Origin: Macrostomum hystrix
Taxonomy: Eukaryota > Platyhelminthes > Macrostomidae
Length of the DNA: 64,000 nucleotides
Direction of reading: 5' to 3'
Assembly: GCA_950097015.1 (NCBI GenBank)
Contig: CATNEN010000001.1
Span: forward strand, 1,910,001-1,974,000
This document shows, in pieces, positions 54,860-64,000 of this stretch (position 1 is the first letter of the stretch; each line of letters begins with the position of its first letter). Under the pieces are notes generated by a model that was not told where the DNA came from, did no database searches, and was given only the letters and a program-made list of their open reading frames with translations. The position numbers and the translations under genes are program-made.

Positions 54860-55510
54860 TCAACTGCTTGTATCAGTGGACGATGAGTGCAGGCCTGAAG
54901 CTGTGCTCAAACTGTGCTCAACTTTGCTGTCAATGTCAGCGTATGCATAGCCATATTCTTTTATTCTATTGTTTGAGTCACCTCTGCGACTGCCTGAGGG
55001 CATTTGGTACGCGATCGGAGATGCCGAATCAGGCAGATACTGGCGGCCAGTTTCAAGATTTTTTTGGGGCTTACCCTTAACTTTACTAGTATTAATAGAA
55101 TCACTAATGCTGCAGCAGCTGCTGCTGTTGCTCCTAGAGCTAGAGTCCCCCAAATCCTGACTGAGCCGCAGCATCAGTTTCAGCTGATGTGGCCGATCTT
55201 CCCTTGAAGAGTTATTTATTGCGAGACAATTTGGCCGCTCCTCTGTGCTGCCATGTTCTGGTGTATCCTTCGGCGGCGACGCAGGCCGTAGACAACGCGG
55301 TGTCAGCGCCTTCGACGGTGTTGGCGTAGATGTTAGAGGAGACTGGGAGATTTGCCGAATCTGGCTGCTGCCCAGGGCAACGGCGATCTGGGACGGTTTC
55401 AGAGTCGGCGGGTTGCGTTGACAAGGGCGCCTGAAGGAGCTGTGCTGATAATGTTGCTGTTGGTTATATTTCAGTCGCAGACGACTCTGACCGTGAGGAT
55501 GCCTTCGCAT
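54860..55510 (-). CDS. single-exon Ser-rich ORF of unknown function (216 aa)
   Basis: The ORF starts at an ATG (55508-55510) and runs uninterrupted to 54860. The product is basic in its N-terminal third and Ser/Pro/Thr-rich, with a short helix-like segment DRPHQLKLMLRLSQDLGDSS and no hydrophobic segment or known domain. It lies between two other intronless minus-strand ORFs of similar size, which raises its plausibility. It may instead be a chance ORF. Competing plus-strand ORFs in this interval are shorter. Confidence 0.4.
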   Translation of the reverse strand: MRRHPHGQSRLRLKYNQQQHYQHSSFRRPCQRNPPTLKPSQIAVALGSSQIRQISQSPLTSTPTPSKALTPRCLRPASPPKDTPEHGSTEERPNCLAINNSSREDRPHQLKLMLRLSQDLGDSSSRSNSSSCCSISDSINTSKVKGKPQKNLETGRQYLPDSASPIAYQMPSGSRRGDSNNRIKEYGYAYADIDSKVEHSLSTASGLHSSSTDTSS

Positions 55511-55794
55511 TGTGCCCTGTTGCGTTTCACAAGGTTAAAAAATAGTTTAAAGCTATTTTTAAGACTTTTAACCGGTTCACGTTTGTGACCTTCGCCGCAT
55601 TGTTAAACAGCAATTTATGAATATTTAAACCAATAAATAAAGTAATGCGAAATTTTTACTCCTAAAAAATTAAGTAGTTCATGAAACATTTAGCCAAAAA
55701 ATTTCCACTAGCAAAGCAAATAACATACGGTTTAACATCGACGAAAATCGGGCAAGTGTCTAGTCCGTACAAATCCCAATTAAAATGCAGCATC

Positions 55795-56436
55795 TTAGCA
55801 AAGAAAGCACACTTCGTTACTTAGCTTTACCTTTGTTACTCCGACAAGCCGCGTCAGCGGCGACAAGTTGCTGGCGCTATTGTGACAGTTCCGGTTCGCT
55901 CGCACTTGACGACCCTTTAAGCTGTGACCGTCAGAATCGACCTTGGTTTTCATCGCTTTGCTGCTCTCCTTCTTATCCTTCCCATCTCCCGCGTCTATAC
56001 AATTCGCTGCCTCGGCTAATTCCAGGATGGCTGGAAGGTTCCACTGGTTGGGCAGAAGTGGGCGGAGAAACTGTTGGCGCAATCGTTTGCTGATTCGCTC
56101 ATTGATGTTTCTGCCTTGGGATTCAGCGGCTGCATCGTTGGCTAACGTTTCCTTGTTTTTGTCTTTGTTGCTATCAGTCGATTGGCTCTTGACGTCGCTG
56201 GTGGAGCTGCGTTTATTCCTAGCTCTGCCTTGGTTTCGTTTTCGTTCAGATTCGATAATTTTCAAAATCTCTTTGTCCTGCGCAAGGGAGAACGCGTAAA
56301 AAACCACTGAACCGATTAGGCAGGCTAAAAGTGCGACGCCGGTGGTCACAATAAGAAAGACAAGAATGGGCGAATATTCTTTAGTGGATGTCTTGACGAC
56401 ACTTGATGACGGAACGTCAGGAAACCTAGGCGGCAT
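55795..56436 (-). CDS. single-exon, single-pass membrane protein of unknown function (213 aa)
   Basis: Not recognised. A polar 20-residue N-terminus (MPPRFPDVPSSSVVK) precedes a long hydrophobic helix at about 22-48 (ILVFLIVTTGVALLACLIGS), then a basic coiled segment (QDKEILKIIESERKRNQGR) and a Ser/Lys/Asn-rich tail of about 150 residues. There is no cleavable signal peptide by eye, so type III topology with a cytosolic tail is likely. It is intronless. Architecture parallels the ORF at 52137-52673 and suggests, without proving, a local group of small membrane proteins. Confidence 0.55.
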   Translation of the reverse strand: MPPRFPDVPSSSVVKTSTKEYSPILVFLIVTTGVALLACLIGSVVFYAFSLAQDKEILKIIESERKRNQGRARNKRSSTSDVKSQSTDSNKDKNKETLANDAAAESQGRNINERISKRLRQQFLRPLLPNQWNLPAILELAEAANCIDAGDGKDKKESSKAMKTKVDSDGHSLKGRQVRANRNCHNSASNLSPLTRLVGVTKVKLSNEVCFLC

Positions 56437-56789
56437 TAAAACTTCGCTTTTAGCTTGGCGCTGACAACTAATTGTTTTGATCTCTTGTGTCGCGTCTGTC
56501 CCTCTTCAAAAAGTAGAAATGTGCTAGCAAAACGACCTTAAATAAGCGCTTTGTACCACAGACTAAAGCTATCATAGAACAACCAGTAGATAGCTTAGAG
56601 TCGTTGATTTGATCTAATTAAACATAATTCAAACATTATAAGACTTCAGCAACGTATTATGGTATAAACGATCACTCAGCGATAATGGCATGTCTATGGC
56701 ACAAACTGCGCCAATCCGCCATGAGCCAGAAGCTGACAAAATTTGGACGCTTATATTTGTTTCTTTTAATTATCAATTAAAGTATTTTA
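56437..56789. other. upstream of membrane ORF
   Basis: No recognised promoter element or gene. AT-rich sequence up to the foldback element. Confidence 0.4.
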
Positions 56790-56940
56790 CCAACCGGTAA
56801 AGCATTATAAGGCTTCAGGCCATAGACAAATCAACTCCCCCTATAACGCCGTTGCTTGTCGACCGACAGCCGCCATATAGCGTTATAGGGGGAGTTGATT
56901 TGTCTATGGCCTGAAGCCTTATAATGCTTTTACCGGTTGG
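56790..56940. mobile_element. foldback element with near-perfect 60-bp inverted repeats
   Basis: Left arm 56790-56849 and right arm 56880-56940 are reverse complements with a single one-base length difference, separated by a 30-bp loop. The arms start CCAACCGGTAAAGCATTATA. The loop itself contains a short palindrome around GTCGAC. The near-identity of the arms suggests recent formation or gene conversion, typical of foldback or MITE-type elements. No coding capacity. Confidence 0.85.
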
Positions 56941-57020
56941 CTGCCTCGCAGTTAATGGCGATTACGATCTCGGCGCTACGCGCCTCGATCGACCGCCATT
57001 AACTTGCTCGGCACCCAACT
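56931..57020. repeat. second, imperfect inverted repeat abutting the foldback
   Basis: GTTAATGGCG at 56951-56960 pairs with CGCCATTAAC at 56994-57003. The flanks CCGGTTGGCTGCC and GGCACCCAACTGG pair imperfectly. The right end carries AACTGGTAAAG, a third copy of the terminal motif AACCGGTAAAG. The two hairpins share the right arm's end, so the whole may be a composite element of about 240 bp. Confidence 0.7.
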
Positions 57021-57284
57021 GGTAAAGTTCCATTATTGAACAGCGACATCGTTAGTCAATGCAACTTAACGTTAAGTAAACAATGGACACGGGCAGTTCT
57101 TTAGTGAAAATGCTTACTTTACGATCGAACACATACGGCCCATTGTTGCCTGGTCTCGGACAAGAAGCATTGCTATTACGACGGTTTAACGCTTTCGGAT
57201 GCAGTGGACCATTGCTTAAAGAGAGACATTAGCTAATTGCCAACAGATATTTTTAATACGGAGCTACAGGACGCCACTTCGAGT
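57021..57284. other. no feature recognised
   Basis: AT-rich flank between the foldback element and the dispersed repeats. Confidence 0.4.
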
Positions 57285-57420
57285 TTATAATAATACAATA
57301 ATATTTGCAGGAGGGCATAGTATTTGGTGACACTAGACCCGCAGCCAGCGAGTAGGCAATTCTGCCCTTTTCGCTGGCTCCTGAGCACACAGATACCGTA
57401 CGCATGCTCATTCTCACACA
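57285..57420 (-). repeat. dispersed repeat, inverted partner of 9985-10155
   Basis: On the minus strand it reads GTGTGCTCAGGAGCCAGCGA, then GGGCAGAATTGCCT and CTCGCTGGCTGCGG, ending in an ATT-rich tail. It matches the copy in KMT2 intron 13 over roughly 100 bp. Confidence 0.7.
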
Positions 57421-57447
57421 TTATTAAACACGTACATAATTCAAAAT

Positions 57448-57755
57448 TTATCAGCATGTCACCCGAATGTGCCTGCATTATCTCCGTCTTCGGCGGCCAC
57501 CCACCTTTATCTAGACAGACTGCTGGACCTTCAAGGGCTACAACAGGTGGAACTAGGCCACTACGGACGCCCTGACGCGAATTTCTCCAATTTCACTGAT
57601 CAAGCCTAAATATTAGGCGCAGCTCAACCACAGGACACCGTCGCCTAGTCTGTCAACCAACCAGTCACCACCCAACGCTGTTAGCATTCAAGCGCTGCCA
57701 AAAAATCTGCCACTTGGTATAAACGGGCGGCAAAATGGTTTGGTAGTCCTACTGT
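57448..57755 (+). repeat. dispersed repeat with TATA-like end, copy 2
   Basis: Matches 22800-23100 in the same orientation. It includes CAGCATGTCACCCGAATGTG and GACGCGAATTTCTCCAATTT and ends in CTTGGTATAAACGGGCGG. It has about 20 extra bases relative to copy 1 near 57520-57550. Divergence is moderate, so both are old insertions or independently evolving units. Confidence 0.75.
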
Positions 57756-58515
57756 TAATAAGATGCTGAACAAATGCCCGTTTCTTACCTATTTTAGATC
57801 AAAGAACAAAAGAAAATGACACTTTCTATAGCATTTTGTTTATTTTCGCGCGACCCATATGAAATATGAAAAATCATATTAAGGACACATGAAGGGTGTG
57901 AATAATTAACGAATGCGAACTTTTTATTTGAAACATTCGGTTAAGTAATGATAACTTGAATTAGTTCTGACAAAATGCTCGGCATTGGCTATATTGTTTA
58001 GCTGAAATTACAGACAGGCACATCGGGGGGGGGGTAATAAAATGTTGACTATCATTCATTCAGTATGCAGAGTAACCTTAGCTATTAAATTAATAGAAAT
58101 TGTTTGGTTTAGGTACCACTATAGTAATGCAATTCTCAAACAGTAGGTCCATATGAAAGTACGAGTAAAAAACAGAAGCAATTAAGGAGTTAAAGTAAAC
58201 TCTGATTCGCTAGATATTAGAGTAAAAAGAGTAAATAGAACAAACGCCAGTAAATATTTTAATTATTATGATCGAAAAAATTACGGGAGTTGCGGAAATT
58301 TCGACAACAATGAATTGTGATCCACTATGACTTAAAAGTTCATTCTAAAGATAAAATACGGTGGAACATTATTGTATGTGCAACTGATTTAGAGACTGGA
58401 ATGATTTAGAAAATCACGAGTGTTTCAAGATTTCTTGGAATCGTTGTTACTCTACTACAATTTTCGACAATGCAAATTGCTTCAAGACGCGATGTATCTT
58501 GTCAGCAAGTTCGAT
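57756..58515. other. no gene recognised
   Basis: AT-rich sequence with a nine-G run at about 58026-58034. The ORF starting at 58420 is open only because it enters the following array. Confidence 0.4.
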
Positions 58516-58518
58516 TCA

Positions 58519-59852
58519 GGGCGCCTTCGGGAATTTGGGAGGGTGTCTTGGGGAATTCGGGAGGGCGTCTTCGGAATTCGGGAGGGCGCCTTAGGGAATT
58601 CGGGAGGGCGCCTTCGGGAATTTGGGAGGGTGTCTTGGGAAATTCGGGAGGGCGTCTTCGGAATTCGGGAGGGTGCCTTCGGGAATTTGGGAGGGTGTCT
58701 TGGGAAATTCGGGAGGGCGTCTTCGGAATTCGGGAGGGCGTCTTCGGAATTCGGGAGGGCGTCTTCGGAATTCGGGAGGGCGCCTTCGGGAATTCGGGAG
58801 GGCGCCTTCGGGAATTCGGGAGGGCGCCTTCGGGAATTTGGGAGGGTGTCTTGGGGAATTCGGGAGGGCGTCTTCGGAATTCGGGAGAGCGCCTTAGGGA
58901 ATTCGGGAGGGCATCTTCGGGAATTCGGGAGGGCGCCTTCGGTAATTCGGGAGGGCGCCTTCGGGAATTTGGGAGGGTGTCTTGGGGAATTCGGGAGGGC
59001 GTCTTCGGAATTCGGGAGAGCGCCTTAGGGAATTCGGGAGGGCGCCTTCGGGAATTCGGGAGGGCGTCTTCGGGAATTCGGGAGGGCGTCTTTGGGAATT
59101 CGGGAGGGCATCTTCGGGAATTCGGGAGGGCATCTTCGGGAATTCGGGAGGGCGCCTTCGGGAATTCGGGAGGGCGCCTTCGGGAATTTGGGAGGGTGTC
59201 TTGGGGAATTCGGGAGGGCGTCTTCGGAATTCGGGAGTGCGTCTTCGGAATTCGGGAGGGTGCCTTCGGGAATTTGGGAGGGTGTCTTGGGGAATTCGGG
59301 AGGGCGTCTTCGGAATTCGGGAGGGCGCCTTCGGGAATTCGGGAGGGTGCCTTCGGGAATTTGGGAGGGTGTCTTGGGAAATTCGGGAGGGCGTCTTCGG
59401 AATTCGGGAGGGTGCCTTCGGGAATTTGGGAGGGTGTCTTGGGAAATTCGGGAGGGCGTCTTCGGAATTCGCGAGGGCGTCTTCGGAATTCGGGAGGGCG
59501 TCTTCGGAATTCGGGAGGGCGCCTTCGGGAATTCGGGAGGGCGCCTTCGGGAATTCGGGAGGGTGCCTTCGGGAATTTGGGAGGGTGTCTTGGGAAATTC
59601 GGGAGGGCGTCTTCGGAATTCGGGAGGGTGCCTTCGGGAATTTGGGAGGGTGTCTTGGGGAATTCGGGAGGGCGTCTTCGGAATTCGGGAGGGCATCTTC
59701 GGGAATTTGGGAGGGCATCGTCGGGAATTCGGGAGGGTGCCTTCGGGAATTCGGAAGGGTGCCTTCGGGAATTCGGGAGGGTGCCTTCGGGAATTCGGGA
59801 GGGTGCCTTCGGGAATTCGGGAGGGCGCCTTCGGGAATTCGAGAGGTCGTCG
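58519..59852. repeat. 22-bp minisatellite with EcoRI palindromes
   Basis: About 62 units of GGGAATTCGGGAGGGCGCCT and close variants (21-22 bp). Most units contain GAATTC. The array is G-rich on the plus strand and lacks stops in five frames, which creates spurious ORFs of up to 526 residues. Recurrent block orders (GAATTTGGGAGGGTGTCTTG followed by GAAATTCGGG or GGAATTCGGG) show higher-order duplication. Confidence 0.96.
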
Positions 59853-60493
59853 CGGGGAAGATTCGCAAGGTTGACTTCTGGGATTTGGGAAGGCACCATT
59901 GAGAATTTGTGGATTAGCAGCTATCAACCGTCACTGATCTATGGGCCTCGGTTCCTCATTTCCTCTCGTCCTGACTGCCTCCCATCTAAAGTTACGGACC
60001 AAGGACAGCGAAATATCGAATTATATTTATATTACAGCGAATTAAAGTGAAAAAACCACGCTATTTTTGCCCTGCGGAGAGACCATGGTGGTATTTCCAA
60101 TACCCACTGCCCACTTCTCGATAGCTTTCAAACCGAATGACCGATTTTCGTGAAATTCTACCTAACGGATCAAAATCCCCCCCTTTGCGATGAACTAACT
60201 TTCAAAGCCGTCTGACGTTGGCATCGTCGGGATATTCAGCTATTTGTCGAAGACTCTTGTGAAAAGGACAACACATACCCTCTGTATGGCGAACCCATAT
60301 TGGTTAAAAGGAATAAACAAAATAATTAACAACAATAGCTGACATTTCGTGATTCTGGAAGTTTTTTTCATCGGAAAGAGTCGAAAATTTTAGCCTCTTG
60401 TGATTCGGAATTTCACGGGGAAAGTAAAAAAGGTGGACATTTTAAAGACCCCGAGATACGAGTTTCTACTGCTAATAGTTGTTTACGCGACGC
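59853..60493. other. intergenic stretch
   Basis: No supported ORF or repeat; the right part probably includes the 3' UTR of the zinc-finger gene. Confidence 0.45.
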
Positions 60494-61416
60494 TTATCGC
60501 AAGTCTCTACTATAGTTCGCTGTTGCAGTAGTAACTGTGGCGCGTGACGATGCAACGGATCGCTGTTTGCGAGCCCTGGCGGCGACGTGAGTCCGATAGT
60601 GATGCCTGGTAAGGCTGCCAGACTGTGAGAACAGCTTACCGCAGACGGCGCATTTGAACGGTTTCAAACCGGCGTGAACTCGCATGTGAGTAGCCAGATT
60701 TGAATTGCGCGAGAAGCCCCTGCCGCACACGCTGCACTTGTGCGGCTTGTCGCCCGTGTGACCAAGAGTGTGCACTTTTAGGGCCCAACGCCTGGAGAAT
60801 GTGCGACCGCATCGTTCGCACCTGACAGATTGTTGTCGAAGTTTGCATGCGTAAAACTAATAAAAACTACCATGTCAGAATTAAAGTCAAATTAAATTCT
60901 ACTAAAAATCTACCTCTAAATCTTAACTAAAGTGAAATGAAATAACGTCTGAACGTCTTTCGTTGTCGGTTTTCTACGTGACGTTGTCATGAGAAACCGG
61001 GAGCTATCGCAAAGAACCTACCGATGCTCCTGCTCGTGCTCAGCTCTATGGCGTCGTCTGCCCGGCGGTGCTCGCACGGCCTTGTCCTTGGCAACCGTTG
61101 CAGTGGTACCTCGACGTTTTCCGGCAATCGCTGATGGCGGCGGTTGCGGTGGCGGCATTAGTTTAATAAGCAACCTCTGCTGCTGCTGACGTTGCAGCTT
61201 TTGCTGCTGTTGCTGTAGCTGCTGTTTCTTAATTGACAATTCTTGTTCAATCTCAGGTGTGTAGATTATGAAGTCCTTCAGGTCAACCTGTTCAGGTCGG
61301 TCATCTTCTGAACATTGTTCGCTCTCTTCACTGCTGTCACTGTCCTCGCCTTCGATCACAAAGACTGCCGCACAGGGCCAGCTAGTAGCTGCAGCAGGCG
61401 CGGACAGCTGCGCCAT
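60494..61416 (-). CDS. C2H2 zinc-finger protein, 2 exons, 240 aa
   Basis: A probable nuclear DNA-binding transcription factor. Exons are 61416-61022 and 60821-60494; donor GTAGGT, acceptor CTGTCAG, in phase (CG plus G gives Arg). The N-terminus has an acidic Ser/Glu/Asp segment (about 22-40), then a Q-rich coiled stretch (about 62-82) and a basic linker. Three C2H2 fingers follow: CERCGRTFSRRWALKVHTLGH, CSVCGRGFSRNSNLATHMRVH and CAVCGKLFSQSGSLTRHHYRTH, with linkers TGDKPHK and AGLKPFK. The SNLATHMRVHAGLKPFKC stretch resembles GFI/FEZ-type fingers, but three fingers do not allow a firm orthology call. The basic Ala/Ser/Thr tail is unremarkable. Confidence 0.8.
60822..61021 (-). other. intron of zinc-finger gene
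   Basis: A 200-nt intron. Another acceptor-like TTAG at 60857 would be out of phase with exon 1, so the acceptor directly before the first finger (CTGTCAG) is preferred. Confidence 0.65.
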
Positions 61417-62784
61417 TCTTGCTGATGCACTGAAATATTTGTCAGTTTTAAATGAATGTGCGCACAGCTATTTGCATAGTAATACTTTCATTTCTTTATA
61501 GATAAATAATGAAAACCTAAATGCATATATATTTTTTATATTGGCCAGTAGTAATCGAAATATTAACATATAAGTTATATTAAAGGGTAGTTCGAATACA
61601 TTGAAGACGAAGAGGTCTCAAGAATGAACTATTTAAAAGCTAGCTTTTATTTGGAATATAATTGTCAAACTACTTATTAAAAGTTGGTTAGATTAAAAGT
61701 CTAGATTTATAAACAAAAATGTCCGCCTCAACAAGTACATAGGCCAGTTTATTTTATAAGGTGTTTACCAGCATTTATAATAAACTTATAATTGCTATAA
61801 CAAAAAGGCACATTTTTCTCCACAAAGTCGTCTAAAAACAGTGTTGTCGGTTTTTAACCTGTACCATACCACCACTTGTGTGATGACTTATAGAGATTAT
61901 TCTTGAAAAGTGGTGATAACTTCGGCCCAATATATTCATTGCATAGTCCAAAGTCCAATTCTAATACAATTCCCAAATACTTTTTATTCCAATACACGAA
62001 AAATCTAAAAAATGAAGCTGATGATGGCATTTTTTGAAGCGCAACAACTGTTACTTTGAGGTTTAAACAGTAGCGTAGCTAGTGGGAGGGATCCGGGATA
62101 TATCCCCCACAATTTGCTAACTTATCAAGAATGCGAAGCAGCGAAGGTACAAATCGCAGCACAAAAATCACACTATTTCTGTTAGTTTAAACATGTTGGT
62201 CGATACGGAAAACAATAATGTTCAGCTTTAAAACAAAAGCTGCAAAAAAACTGAAACCAATGTGTATATTCACGCACATTTAGTCCGTTTTTTAGCGACT
62301 TTTTATAAGAAAAAAAATTTAAATAACAAACGAAGTATATTTTCTGTACAATTTAAAAGACTTTCAACCAGTTAGACGACGTAACTTTTTACTAAATAAT
62401 TCAGTTTGTAAATTGTAAAGATGTTAAATTGAGTTTTGCTTTCTCACACCTAAATTACATTAGATAGCATTGTTCTACTGAATGTCATGTTTCAGGTTTC
62501 GTATAGCCAAATAAATAGCTAGGTAAATTTATTAATAATATATCAGGCAATTAGTTCTCTAACTTGGCTGGCTATGGCTTGTTGTATGTTGTACCTGTAG
62601 GCTGTAGGACCTGAAAATCGCATTCACTCGTGTCTTTTAATTTAAGTTTGAGCCTATAACTAGACCTAGCTATGTCTCAACTGAAATCACTGTGAATAAA
62701 TTGGGGATGATAGACTAACTACATTTGAACTATCGATGCTGTATATGAAACTAAAAAGCAAAGAAACATAAATCACTTGAATCT
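61417..62784. other. intergenic stretch
   Basis: AT-rich sequence. A short stretch at 62066-62110 (TAGCGTAGCTAGTGGGAGGG, then a TATATCCCCC run) has the look of a transposon-end remnant, but no partner end was found. No gene. Confidence 0.4.
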
Positions 62785-62790
62785 TGCTAT

Positions 62791-63993
62791 GGGAATTCCA
62801 GTTGTTTCAGCCACGAGCATTTTCGGCCATAGTCCTAACCATTTTGGCTCAACACTGTTTCAGCCTAAAACCATTTTGGCCCACATCACATGCTTTAATT
62901 TGATATTTTTGATACTTTTTACAGAGGGTCCTTGTGCAATTTATGGACTTAGATGAACAAAACAAAAAAGAAATATGAATTAGGCCTAACTCATATTATT
63001 ATCGTTTACCCTATTTACCCCTACCCTACTGGGTAATCTACCCAGTAAATTTTAACATAAGAGTTATAATGTCCATAACTGCCATGCACTTAATTTAAAT
63101 ACTAGGTATAGATAGCTGCATTGCCATACACTATTTTAGCTCTCTGAATACAAAAGAACATTAGTGCACTTTTAGTGCACAAAAGGCAATAGTGCACTTT
63201 CATTCGCAAAATTATTTTTCGTTTAAAAGTGAAAGTTCGAAACCAGAAAACAATAACAACAAAAAATTGATGTCTTAAACAATTATAATGATTGTGTCAG
63301 AGCACAGTCTCTCTTTTTAGCTCCCTGGTTGCTGAACTTGCCAACTTGTCATTGTGTTCTAGTGGTGGACACAGAGCTTGTCACTGGGCACTGTAGTAGT
63401 GGCAAATCCAGAAAAGCATGTTTCCAAAAGCCCTGTTTGCTCTGAACAGTCGGTGCCACATAAACTCCTGGATGTGGCCCTCGAAGAGGGCATCGCTTGT
63501 TCCATGCATGGCCCTGAATTTGGCCTTGCAATTTGCCCACATTCCCTCGATTGTGTTGGTGAGTGTTGCTTAAACTTATGAGTTTATGTGGCACAAACAG
63601 CGACTAGGGCTAGTGTTACGTTCCGTGGCTTGGTGACAAGCTCCATGACCAGTGAGCTAACTCCGTGATCAATTTTTTTCCTTGTTATTGTTTTCTGGTT
63701 TTGAACTTTCAAATTTAAACGAAAAATAATTTCGCAAACAAAAGTGCACTATTGCCAAAATCTAAACCTTAATTTTCACAAAAATTTAACCAGATGCAGC
63801 TTAAATCTTTTGTATTTAAGCATCAAATACTTTCTAGTTTTTTAGTAAAATTCATTTAATATAAATAAAAACTTAAGAAATTGACAATATAAATAACATA
63901 TTGTAATTGTATTCTTTCTACAAGTGGGCCAAATCAGTTTCTGGCCAAAAAAGTGATAGCTAAAAAGATTATGGCCAAAACAACTGGCTGCCC
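62791..63993. mobile_element. Merlin-like (ISXO2-type) DNA transposon with TIRs, non-autonomous
   Basis: The left end starts GGGAATTCCAGTTGTTTCAG and the right end, reverse-complemented, starts GGGCAGCCAGTTGTTTTGGC, giving inverted ends that continue as further GGCCA-rich subterminal matches. TGCTAT flanks both sides (62785-62790 and 63994-63999), a likely target-site duplication. An inner inverted repeat of about 85 bp lies at 63168-63258 and 63680-63758. The 1.2-kb length and a broken transposase tail indicate a non-autonomous, internally deleted copy. Confidence 0.75.
63352..63560 (-). pseudogene. ISXO2/Merlin-type transposase C-terminal fragment
   Basis: The minus-strand frame reads NTIEGMWANCKAKFRAMHG, then ALFEGHIQEFMWHRLFRANR and ends shortly after WICHYYSAQ with a stop. 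N-T-I-E-G-x-W, a following Lys/Arg-rich helix and a final EF-W motif are characteristic of the C-terminal end of the ISXO2-like DDE domain. Upstream the frame is closed by a stop (and apparently shifted), so the catalytic DD part is missing. Confidence 0.7.
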
Positions 63994-64000
63994 TGCTATA

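Noticed and set aside
58470-60050. 526-aa ORF on the plus strand and 465-aa ORF on the minus strand
   Set aside because: Nearly all of each is the 22-bp array; five frames are open simultaneously, and there is no domain or splice support.
60822-60856. Earlier acceptor (TTAG at 60857) for zinc-finger exon 2
   Set aside because: It would be out of phase with exon 1; the CTGTCAG acceptor directly before the first finger joins in frame.

Overview
This is a metazoan nuclear window. Genes are split by spliceosomal introns with GT...AG ends, coding exons are GC-richer than the AT-rich introns, tRNA-derived SINE-like repeats are dispersed through it, and the proteins are animal families. Two anchors are a full-length KMT2C/D histone methyltransferase and SPATA18/MIEAP. 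KMT2C/D is one fused gene, not split into Lpt and trr as in Drosophila, so a dipteran source is unlikely. An invertebrate, perhaps a lophotrochozoan, fits, but the species cannot be read from the sequence. I see no bacterial or viral gene cluster, rRNA or CRISPR array.

Layout. 1-5 kb: a 22-bp minisatellite, a possible small TATA-driven membrane-protein ORF, and SINE-like repeats. 5.0-38.9 kb, minus strand: a KMT2C/D-like gene of 17 exons. All splice phases join exactly and the model gives 13,851 nt and 4,616 residues. Its introns hold a series of unrelated minisatellites, one to three per array-bearing intron. 38.9-41.2 kb: divergent intergenic region. 41.2-48.2 kb, plus strand: SPATA18, 11 exons and 545 residues, with three arrays in its last long introns. 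48.2-52.1 kb: no confident gene, a promoter-like cluster and a 1.9-kb 17-bp array. 52.1-56.5 kb: a minus-strand single-exon membrane ORF head-to-head with a plus-strand SEC14-like (CRAL-TRIO) gene, then two more single-exon minus-strand ORFs. 56.8-57.0 kb: an almost perfect foldback element. 57.3-60.0 kb: dispersed repeats and a 22-bp array. 60.5-61.4 kb, minus strand: a two-exon C2H2 zinc-finger gene. 62.8-64.0 kb: a DNA transposon with terminal inverted repeats, a 6-bp target duplication and a decayed ISXO2/Merlin-type transposase tail.

The recognised genes serve separate processes: enhancer H3K4 methylation, mitochondrial quality control, lipid transfer and transcription. I see no operon-like logic. 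Tandem repeats are the distinguishing feature: 16 noncoding arrays cover roughly a fifth of the window, and a 69-bp unit has expanded inside KMT2 coding sequence as a Cys-containing 23-residue protein repeat. The most checkable oddity is a possible 21-nt intron, or in-frame UGA, in the SEC14-like gene.
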